From Candidatus Woesearchaeota archaeon (GTDB taxonomy: Archaea > Nanobdellota > Nanobdellia > SCGC-AAA011-G17 > JACQNH01), in contig JACQNH010000053.1 of assembly GCA_016203175.1 (NCBI GenBank), positions 1 to 7,089 on the forward strand: a DNA stretch of 7,089 bases, read 5' to 3'. The notes beneath the pieces are model-generated. The model did no database searches, had not been told where the DNA came from, and worked only from the letters and a program-made list of their open reading frames with translations. Within the stretch, counting starts at the first letter, position 1. Each line of letters begins with the position of its first letter. A program made the position numbers and the translations under genes. Of the stretch, positions 1-4,917 are shown piece by piece.

Positions 1-219
1 ATTATAAAAATATATATTAAATTTTTTAATTAAAATAATAAATTCAGATTCTTTTACATTTTTTAGAATAATTGCTATATCAATATCTGCTGGACTATAT
101 TTTCCTTTTACTGAAGAACCAAATAATACAATATCAATTATTTTATCTTTATAATTTTGATAAAGTTTCTTTGAACTCTTCAGATAATTCTCCATTTCTG
201 ATAATATTTTTGATTTCAT
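1..219 (-). CDS. MNT-type minimal nucleotidyltransferase (antitoxin-like), C-terminus off window
   Basis: This is the partner gene of the HEPN protein at 149-517 and lies downstream of it on the same strand. Seventy-three codons are visible and the frame is still open at base 1, so the C-terminal part is missing. Residues 31-36 read VLFGSS and 45-51 read DIDIAII, the Pol-beta-superfamily signature hG[GS]x(9-13)DhDh with G34-S35, D45 and D47. The GS-to-DxD spacing is nine residues. The third catalytic acid should lie beyond the window edge. In known MNT-HEPN modules the nucleotidyltransferase neutralises the HEPN ribonuclease, in studied cases by adenylylating it. That role is inferred here. 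The start used is ATG 219, which overlaps the HEPN gene by 71 bases. A second in-frame ATG at 195 (residue 9) would cut the overlap to 47. Neither has a visible Shine-Dalgarno sequence, so translation is probably coupled to the HEPN gene. Confidence 0.85.
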   Translation of the reverse strand, partial: MKSKILSEMENYLKSSKKLYQNYKDKIIDIVLFGSSVKGKYSPADIDIAIILKNVKESEFIILIKKFNIYFYN

Positions 220-517
220 TTTTTATTATTTTACAAGATTCTTTTCTTAAAGGGATAGAATATGTATCTTGATATGTTTTGAAAATACTGTCGACAGAAG
301 TGTAAATAACTGCAAATTCTTTTTCTAATAATCTAAATATTTCTGAATGGCTTTGTGGAGTATATCCTCTTTTTCTTAGAATAATTAGGTCACAAATTTG
401 AGTTATCGCTTTGAAATATGCTGTAACTGCTAATTTAAATCTTGACTTCTTTTCTTCGTCTATTGCTCTTTCTATAAACTCCTTAAAACTTTCTTTTAGA
501 TTATGTTTTGTCGTCAT
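149..517 (-). CDS. HEPN-domain protein, probable toxin/RNase of an MNT-HEPN pair
   Basis: A 122-residue, mostly helical protein, the usual size for a stand-alone HEPN domain. Helices span roughly residues 6-23, 26-47, 58-68 and 92-120. The diagnostic feature is the segment from R48 to H57 (RKRGYTPQSH), which fits the HEPN Rx4-6H motif with R50 and H57 separated by six residues and the RG..P..H pattern of the PF05168-like branch. HEPN proteins paired with minimal nucleotidyltransferases usually act as metal-independent endoribonucleases, and this one is inferred to do the same in the cytoplasm. The Tyr of the Rx4HxY motif, adenylylated in the Shewanella HepT toxin, is absent: residues after H57 are S58-E59-I60. 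The start at ATG 517 is supported by a TATA box (540-547) centred 26.5 nt upstream. The 3' end overlaps the nucleotidyltransferase gene, making a two-gene operon. A non-toxic role in nucleotide or RNA binding cannot be excluded. Confidence 0.82.
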   Translation of the reverse strand: MTTKHNLKESFKEFIERAIDEEKKSRFKLAVTAYFKAITQICDLIILRKRGYTPQSHSEIFRLLEKEFAVIYTSVDSIFKTYQDTYSIPLRKESCKIIKNEIKNIIRNGELSEEFKETLSKL

Positions 518-539
518 ATTAATTTGTTAAAATATTGTT

Positions 540-554
540 TATTTAAAGCTTTCT
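540..554 (-). promoter_or_regulatory. Archaeal BRE/TATA promoter of the HEPN-nucleotidyltransferase operon
   Basis: Minus-strand sequence AGAAAGCTTTAAATA. The purine-rich BRE-like part AGAAAG is followed by TATA box TTTAAATA (547-540). The box centre is 26.5 nt upstream of ATG 517, so transcription should begin at or next to the start codon, giving a leaderless message. The same 15 bases recur in the opposite orientation at 684-698. Confidence 0.65.
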
Positions 555-556
555 TT

Positions 557-587
557 TTTAATATGGTAATTTTATTTAATATGGTAA
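557..587. repeat. Two direct copies of a 13-bp element (possible operator)
   Basis: TTTAATATGGTAA occurs at 557-569 and again at 575-587, an 18-base period, with the first copy starting three bases beyond the BRE of the HEPN promoter. Tandem elements beside an archaeal promoter can be regulator sites, and toxin-antitoxin operons are often autoregulated. Binding is inferred. The repeat is AT-rich and could be chance. Confidence 0.4.
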
Positions 588-683
588 AATATAGGGTTTA
601 AATCTTTTATTTTTTTAACATGATAAATAGGGTACTTTTTCTGCATTTCTGCGTTTTTTATTAACTTTGAAGTAGTTAATTTT

Positions 684-698
684 AGAAAGCTTTAAATA
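684..698 (+). promoter_or_regulatory. Archaeal BRE/TATA promoter of the lipoprotein gene at 721
   Basis: AGAAAGCTTTAAATA, with TATA box TTTAAATA at 691-698 whose centre is 26.5 nt before ATG 721. This spacing predicts a leaderless transcript and picks ATG 721 over the in-frame TTG at 706, which would lie upstream of the transcription start. The core and its distance to the start codon are identical to those of the divergent HEPN promoter. Confidence 0.65.
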
Positions 699-720
699 GT
701 AAATTTTGCTGCATTTTAAA

Positions 721-1674
721 ATGATTAATGGATTTAAAAATATAAATAGAAGGGAATTTTTAAAATTAGGTTTATTTACTTTATTATCTGGATGTACAAC
801 GATTAGTAATATCAATTCTATAGATGTTAAATTTGAAAATGAACCTACAAAAACTGAAACTATTGCGAAAACTGAACCTAAAAGAATTGTTTTGAAAGAA
901 GGCGAAAGTCCTTTTCTTTTATGGAAAAAGGCTTTGATTGAGGATGGAGTTTTAGTTAATAAAGAATTTTTAAGTAAGTATAATTTACCTAATCCAAGAG
1001 ATTCTTTAAATTATAAGATACAAAATGAGGCGACTTGTGGATATGAAAATTTTAAAGAATGTGCAATTCCTGAAAATTTTAATAGAGGTGCATTTTTTAC
1101 TTCTTTTTATACTGCTACTTTTTTGGAGGATTTAATCAGACCAGAGAGAATTTCTAAAATTTTTGGATTAGATAAAAATGATAGACTGTTTAAGGAGTTA
1201 GAGAATTTTGGGGATTATGGATTGTTAGAAGGAATATTAAGTTATTCTTTAATTTTGACACATAAAAAATTAAAAACTGAGGGTTTTGTTGAAGGGCAAA
1301 CTTTTAGTGATTTTATTTTGCATTTAAATGAAGGTAGGGGGGATTGTACTGATTATTGTTATGGAACTGCAAATAATTTTTATGCAATTTGTGATTTGTT
1401 AAATAGGCCTGATTTAAATGATAAAGTGAGCATTGTTTTGGGTGTTGAGGTTGATAAGAATGGAAAGGTTATTAGCGAGCATAGTTGGATTGAGTATGGT
1501 AAAAAAAGACAGAGGCTTGAGACTACTGCTGACAAGATTGATAAGGATTTTGAGGGTAATTTAGAGGATTATAGTCTTTATACTTTTTCTAGTGAGAATG
1601 GAATGTTTTTACCTTTAATAAGTTTTAGATTTGAAGATGGAATAAAGTATTATACTCATTGTTTACCTAGATGA
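721..1674 (+). CDS. Predicted Tat-exported lipoprotein with transglutaminase-like (Cys-His-Glu) domain
   Basis: A 317-residue protein. The N-terminus carries N9-RREFLK, close to the twin-arginine consensus (S/T)RRxFLK, then a short hydrophobic run L16-L22 and a lipobox-like LLSGC ending at C25. It therefore looks exported folded and anchored by lipid on the outer face of the membrane. Residues 28-60 form a Lys/Thr/Glu-rich linker. The C-terminal half fits a transglutaminase-like cysteine-protease fold: GRGDC with C209 as nucleophile, EHSW with H254, and LETT with E267 in the place of the usual Asp. C106 and C114 could form a disulfide outside the cell. Members of this fold act as peptidases, amidases or crosslinkers, and the substrate here is unknown. 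The start is set by the TATA spacing. The gene stands alone, divergent from the HEPN operon and convergent with the gene at 1740. The domain call rests on motif order alone and is moderately secure. Confidence 0.72.
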   Translation: MINGFKNINRREFLKLGLFTLLSGCTTISNINSIDVKFENEPTKTETIAKTEPKRIVLKEGESPFLLWKKALIEDGVLVNKEFLSKYNLPNPRDSLNYKIQNEATCGYENFKECAIPENFNRGAFFTSFYTATFLEDLIRPERISKIFGLDKNDRLFKELENFGDYGLLEGILSYSLILTHKKLKTEGFVEGQTFSDFILHLNEGRGDCTDYCYGTANNFYAICDLLNRPDLNDKVSIVLGVEVDKNGKVISEHSWIEYGKKRQRLETTADKIDKDFEGNLEDYSLYTFSSENGMFLPLISFRFEDGIKYYTHCLPR

Positions 1675-1739
1675 TCTTTATTCTTCTTTAAGGTAGTATT
1701 CTGTTACTTTTCTATTATAATTGAAAAATAACTGAATGT

Positions 1740-3455
1740 TTAGTCTGTTATATAGTATTTTAAATCTCGATAATCATCTACATTTTTAATATCCTCTTCT
1801 ACGATATTATTATCATTTTTATTGGTGAATCTTACTTTCCATTTTACATTTCCTTCTTCTTCATGTTGTATAAATTTTATTGTTTCTTTTTGTATCTCAT
1901 TTATATTAAAATCATTTCTTAGTGCTTCTATAACCTCTCTTTTGTCTTTTTCAAATTCCATACCATATCTTCCATCATTAAATTGCTTAAGCTCTCCCCT
2001 TCCATAAGTAGCTGGAAATCCAAATATTCTCCTCACACTATTTTCTGACGCTGGGGTTTCCTTTTTATCTAAATTTTCTGTGTACTTATCTTTTATCTCT
2101 TCTGTTTTTTCTTCTGATATTTCTTCTTCCTGTAAATTTTCTATATTGGATCTATAAAGATTTATATCGGTAAAATCTTCTCTAGTAATTTTTGTTCCAG
2201 AAAGTGTTACTTTTTCCCATTTTGTTGGTTTTCCTTCTTCATCGAACTTAGTTGCAATAAATTGTACTAATGTGCCCCCTTCTCTAATAAATGATCCTGT
2301 ATTAAGATTTCCATAACCAACTTTTCTTTCGTTAGTTTCTAAATCATTTAAAAAGATTATTGGTGTATCTAAAGTGGGTCTAATTATGTCTGGGATAGTA
2401 TATTCTTTTCTTACATTTCCTGTTTTAATATCATTTAAATTTCTTTCACCTTTATTATTAGATATCGGAGTTAATGAAAAAACGCCTGCAATTGTTTCGA
2501 CTTTTGCATCTTTTCCTGTTTCTAAAATTTTAATTTTTGCTTTCCCTCTATCATTATAGTCCCTATAGCTTGAAATTGTTACTTTACCCTTAAATCCTTC
2601 AATGGTTCTGTCTATGAATTCTTTCTCTTTTTTAGATAATTTATTTTTATTTAACAAAGTTATTGTAGAGTCATCGTCTATGATAATATCGAGTGATCGG
2701 GTTGATGATGTATGTTTAAGGTTTATTTTGCTTAAATCTAAAAATGTTTTTTCTTCACCTATGGCACTTTTTGAAATTTTTTTTAAGCTTTCTTCATTTA
2801 AGGCAAGTTCTTGAGATACAACAAACTCTTCATCTTTGGTTTTAACAAATTTTCCATCTTTTGTTCTGGCTTTTATATATTTTTTTGAATTTGGACTCCA
2901 AGTAACGATTACTTTTTTTCCTTTAGAATCAATGTTTATATCTTCGCCTATTGTAATTGGTAATTTTAAAATTTTACCTTTTAATTTCTCTGTAGCTTGG
3001 AATTCACCTGGTGTAAATTCTATTATTAAAAATTCTCCTTCTGAAGTTTTTTCGAGATTTAGATTTTTTATCCCTTCGGTGAGATCTTCCTTGATTTTTA
3101 TTGTTGCTTTTTTTCCTTTTTCTAAGAATTTTTTAGGTGCTTCTCTTGTAATTTCTAAGCTTTTATCTCTCGTCCTTTTAATTTCGAACTCTCCTTCTAT
3201 CTTTGTATCCTTGAAATTAGGGTAATAGTTTTTATTAAACTGCTTGTTTTCGAATAAAGTTACTTTTTTTGTGCTTTCTTCTGTGGTTTTTGGTGATTGT
3301 GGGGGAGTTAATTCTTCACGAGTAACTGTCTCTTTAACAATTGCAGCTTCTTCCTCTTCTTGAGAAATAACAAAATGACTGATCAAGGATAAAATAAATA
3401 AATATAGGATAAAATAAATAAATATGGCAATTAAACTTACAACTCTTTTTTTCAT
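1740..3455 (-). CDS. Large exported or membrane-anchored protein of unknown function, cysteine-free
   Basis: 571 residues; I do not recognise the family. MKKR at the N-terminus is followed by a hydrophobic helix at about 5-31, which may be a signal peptide or an uncleaved anchor. Next come an acidic patch EEEE (33-36) and a Pro/Thr/Glu/Lys-rich linker to about residue 65. The body alternates short beta-prone strands with charged turns, and phrases such as KGKKATIKI, KGKKVIVTW and FKGKVTISS suggest beta-sandwich-like units, though I see no clear sequence repeat. A second charged linker at about 439-472 separates a C-terminal segment of about 99 residues rich in Asp, Glu, Lys and Asn. There is no cysteine anywhere. 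Surface location is inferred from these traits. The gene follows the HexNAc-1-P transferase by 34 bases but has its own TATA box. Its anchor is encoded by a 20-bp tandem duplication (3386-3425). Confidence 0.85.
   Translation of the reverse strand: MKKRVVSLIAIFIYFILYLFILSLISHFVISQEEEEAAIVKETVTREELTPPQSPKTTEESTKKVTLFENKQFNKNYYPNFKDTKIEGEFEIKRTRDKSLEITREAPKKFLEKGKKATIKIKEDLTEGIKNLNLEKTSEGEFLIIEFTPGEFQATEKLKGKILKLPITIGEDINIDSKGKKVIVTWSPNSKKYIKARTKDGKFVKTKDEEFVVSQELALNEESLKKISKSAIGEEKTFLDLSKINLKHTSSTRSLDIIIDDDSTITLLNKNKLSKKEKEFIDRTIEGFKGKVTISSYRDYNDRGKAKIKILETGKDAKVETIAGVFSLTPISNNKGERNLNDIKTGNVRKEYTIPDIIRPTLDTPIIFLNDLETNERKVGYGNLNTGSFIREGGTLVQFIATKFDEEGKPTKWEKVTLSGTKITREDFTDINLYRSNIENLQEEEISEEKTEEIKDKYTENLDKKETPASENSVRRIFGFPATYGRGELKQFNDGRYGMEFEKDKREVIEALRNDFNINEIQKETIKFIQHEEEGNVKWKVRFTNKNDNNIVEEDIKNVDDYRDLKYYITD
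3386..3425. repeat. Perfect 20-bp tandem duplication inside the signal/anchor coding region
   Basis: Two exact, adjacent copies of a 20-base unit beginning AGGATAAAATAAAT on the plus strand (3386-3405 and 3406-3425). Because 20 is not a multiple of three, the minus-strand gene reads the two copies in different frames, as IFIYFIL and then YLFILS. Both are hydrophobic, so the anchor stays intact. Gain or loss of one unit would shift the frame of the whole downstream protein. Confidence 0.9.
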
Positions 3456-3476
3456 AAATCTTTGATGTTAATTGCC

Positions 3477-3484
3477 TTTTAAAA
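3477..3484 (-). promoter_or_regulatory. TATA box for the 571-residue protein gene
   Basis: Minus-strand TTTTAAAA, centred 25.5 nt upstream of ATG 3455, in the gap after the stop codon of the upstream transferase gene (3490-3492). It would give an independent leaderless transcript, although readthrough from upstream is also possible. Confidence 0.5.
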
Positions 3485-3489
3485 TGTTA

Positions 3490-4482
3490 CTATCTTATTA
3501 AAACTGCAACTAAAGCTAAAACAATTTCAAAAGAATAAATTGAAAGAACAACATTTAATTCTGTAACTTTATTTTTAACTTTAGAAAGCAATAAAATTGT
3601 TAAATGTTCTATACCATAAAGTTTTTTTTGTGGGACTATTAAATTGCCTTCTTTATCTAATGTAGCAAAGGATTCAATTTGTAATTTTCCTCTTAGTTTT
3701 AAAATTAATTCTATGAAGTATGGAATAAATAAAATTAAGGCTGCTTTTTCTGTATTTACTAAGATTGCTATGCAGGCTATTAATGCCCCAACTGAATATG
3801 TAAGCATATTACCTGGGAAGATTTTTGAAGGATATCTATTAAAAAAGTAGAATGCAAGTAAAGCAAAAACCATTACTAAAGCGATAACAGCCATCCATGA
3901 AACTCCTGCTTTCCACGCAATAAATCCTAGAGTGGAAAGAATAATAATTCCTAAACCAGATTCTAGACCATTATAGCCGCCAATCATATTAAATCCGTTT
4001 GAGGCACCAACAATACCTAATGGAATTAATAAAAATGGATATAATAAACCAAAATCTACTGGGCCTATAAAGGGTAAAACCATTCTTGAGTGTCCTGCAT
4101 TAATAACAATAATTGGTAAAGCGCCTAATAAAGTGAATAATGGTTTTTGATATTGACGTAAACCAATTTTCCATCCTAAGATGTCATCAATTAAACCCAT
4201 TAAAGCGATGATTAAAACTGCTGATAATAGTGCCATAATTTCTAGGCTTCTAGATAGATTTTTGAAATAAAAGGTTGATAATGCAATATAAGATAATAAG
4301 CCCAATATAAAACCAAAGATAACTGGGATACCGCCAATTTCAGCAACCTGCCTTTTGTCTAACTTATGCATATCTTTTCCGACTAAAACTGCCTTTTTGG
4401 CTCTTTTAATCCAGAAGGGAATTGCTATTAAGGTTGTTAAAAAACTAATTATTAAAGGAATGAAAAGTATTTTTTGGACCAT
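3490..4482 (-). CDS. Alg7/DPAGT1-like (archaeal AglH-type) UDP-HexNAc:polyprenyl-phosphate HexNAc-1-P transferase
   Basis: A 330-residue polytopic membrane protein with about ten hydrophobic segments. It should transfer a sugar 1-phosphate (GlcNAc-1-P in characterised relatives) from a UDP-sugar to dolichyl or polyprenyl phosphate, the first committed step of lipid-linked glycan assembly for N-glycosylation. Family landmarks appear in order: GKDMHKLD (35-42), followed by GGIPV; the acidic pair D99-D100 in GLIDDILGWK; N162-GFN165-MIGGYNGLE (to residue 174); NRYPSKIFPGN (215-225); and DKEGNLIVPQKK near the C-terminus. These follow human DPAGT1 more closely than MraY or WecA. At the position of DPAGT1 Asp252, a Mg ligand in VFVGDT, this protein has N225. 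Length is slightly shorter than eukaryotic members. ATG 4482 is preceded by a TATA-like box at 4505-4512. The family call is firm; the exact sugar and lipid are inferred. Confidence 0.9.
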   Translation of the reverse strand: MVQKILFIPLIISFLTTLIAIPFWIKRAKKAVLVGKDMHKLDKRQVAEIGGIPVIFGFILGLLSYIALSTFYFKNLSRSLEIMALLSAVLIIALMGLIDDILGWKIGLRQYQKPLFTLLGALPIIVINAGHSRMVLPFIGPVDFGLLYPFLLIPLGIVGASNGFNMIGGYNGLESGLGIIILSTLGFIAWKAGVSWMAVIALVMVFALLAFYFFNRYPSKIFPGNMLTYSVGALIACIAILVNTEKAALILFIPYFIELILKLRGKLQIESFATLDKEGNLIVPQKKLYGIEHLTILLLSKVKNKVTELNVVLSIYSFEIVLALVAVLIR

Positions 4483-4504
4483 TTTAAATTTTGTTTAAAG
4501 AATG

Positions 4505-4512
4505 TTTTTAAG
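4505..4512 (-). promoter_or_regulatory. TATA-like box for the HexNAc-1-P transferase gene
   Basis: Minus-strand CTTAAAAA, centred 26.5 nt upstream of ATG 4482 and lying just after the stop codon of the 50-residue membrane protein gene (4528-4530). The match is weaker than the others, but the spacing fits the leaderless pattern of the window. Confidence 0.42.
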
Positions 4513-4527
4513 GTTTATGAATTCTAA

Positions 4528-4680
4528 TTAAATTTTAACGGGGGTTAAGTAGCCTAATAAATATAAGAGAACTAGAAGAACTATAATTAGGGCTAATGCC
4601 ATTTTATCTTTTTTCTTATAAAAAGCATAAACTATTGCAACGACGACTAATATGATCCCAATTAATTCTAAACCAGCCAT
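4528..4680 (-). CDS. Small two-helix membrane protein (50 aa), second of a coupled pair
   Basis: Fifty codons from ATG 4680 to TAA 4530-4528. The protein begins MAGLELIGII and consists of two hydrophobic helices (about 4-20 and 28-46) joined by a strongly basic turn YKKKDK (21-26), ending LTPVKI. By the positive-inside rule the turn would face the cytoplasm. The start codon overlaps the stop of the preceding gene as TAATG, and AGGTGA (4692-4687) sits six bases before ATG, so translation is very likely coupled to the upstream gene. I do not recognise a family and assign no function. Coupling plus uninterrupted membrane-helix sequence makes chance unlikely. The pair lies between the transferase and the divergent HtrA-like protease. 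Confidence 0.75.
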   Translation of the reverse strand: MAGLELIGIILVVVAIVYAFYKKKDKMALALIIVLLVLLYLLGYLTPVKI

Positions 4681-4838
4681 TATGATTCACCTACTGCGAT
4701 TAATAAAGAACCTATACCTATTAATGCTGTGCCCATGATTGATTTTTGATAAGCTAATAGAAAAAATCCTATTGCTCCTATTATTGCGCCAAGTATTCTT
4801 ATACTAAACTTTGTTGCTAAGGTTCCTTTTCTGTTCAT
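4680..4838 (-). CDS. Small two-helix membrane protein (52 aa), first of a coupled pair
   Basis: Fifty-two codons from ATG 4838 to TAA 4682-4680. A basic N-terminus (MNRKGTLATK) precedes two glycine-rich hydrophobic helices at about 13-30 and 36-50, separated by a short turn (QKS). The product should form a hairpin in the membrane with the basic end in the cytoplasm. The start is supported by a TATA box (4860-4867) centred 25.5 nt upstream. Its stop codon overlaps the next gene's ATG by one base, so the two form an operon and may act as a heteromer. No family is recognised. Holin-like, subunit-like or stress-associated membrane roles are possible, but nothing in the sequence decides among them. 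Confidence 0.75.
   Translation of the reverse strand: MNRKGTLATKFSIRILGAIIGAIGFFLLAYQKSIMGTALIGIGSLLIAVGES
4687..4692 (-). promoter_or_regulatory. Shine-Dalgarno site for the coupled 50-aa gene
   Basis: Minus-strand AGGTGA ends six bases before ATG 4680 and lies inside the last codons of the upstream gene. Internal operon genes in archaea often use such sites while first genes are leaderless. Here it marks 4680 as a genuine start. Confidence 0.6.
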
Positions 4839-4859
4839 TATTTCTTTATGATTAGTCTT

Positions 4860-4867
4860 ATTTATAA
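4860..4867 (-). promoter_or_regulatory. TATA box for the small membrane protein operon
   Basis: Minus-strand TTATAAAT, centred 25.5 nt upstream of ATG 4838. It lies back to back with the protease promoter at 4889-4896 in a 79-bp divergent spacer. Confidence 0.6.
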
Positions 4868-4888
4868 TTATTTCTAATTTGAATTAAC

Positions 4889-4896
4889 TTTATAAA
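4889..4896 (+). promoter_or_regulatory. TATA box for the HtrA-like protease gene
   Basis: TTTATAAA, centred 25.5 nt upstream of ATG 4918, preceded by AATTAAC as a possible BRE. It places the transcription start at or beside ATG 4918 and excludes the in-frame TTG at 4900, which would fall before the transcript begins. Confidence 0.6.
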
Positions 4897-4917
4897 TAAT
4901 TGAATAATAGAGAATTT

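Noticed and set aside
591..633. ATAGGGT repeated at 591-597 and 627-633
   Set aside because: Seven bases in two copies, with no symmetry and no fixed relation to a promoter. It is easily chance.
620..664. 14-codon plus-strand micro-ORF in the divergent control region
   Set aside because: The TATA-like box at 597-604 is centred only 19.5 nt upstream, too close compared with the 25.5-26.5 nt seen elsewhere. There is no ribosome site and the peptide is unremarkable.
706..720. In-frame TTG start five codons upstream of ATG 721
   Set aside because: The TATA box at 691-698 predicts transcription starting near 721, so the TTG would not be in the mRNA. The Tat-like signal also fits a start at 721.
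615..815. 66-codon minus-strand open frame across the HEPN/lipoprotein control region
   Set aside because: It overlaps the start of the plus-strand lipoprotein gene and its promoter. Its sequence looks like low-complexity AT-rich translation (Asn, Lys, Ile, Leu).
1675..1739. Possible terminators between the convergent lipoprotein and surface-protein genes
   Set aside because: The plus strand is pyrimidine-rich but has no run of five T. The minus strand has a single T5 at 1728-1724. This is too weak in such AT-rich DNA to annotate as a feature.
2836..3225. 129-codon open frame on the plus strand inside the surface-protein gene
   Set aside because: It is antisense to a long convincing coding region and rich in Phe, Ser and Leu, as expected from the complement of Lys/Glu codons. 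It has no promoter or ribosome site of its own.
4900..4917. In-frame TTG start six codons upstream of ATG 4918
   Set aside because: It lies four bases after the TATA box at 4889-4896 and so upstream of the likely transcription start. ATG 4918 has the window's standard spacing.
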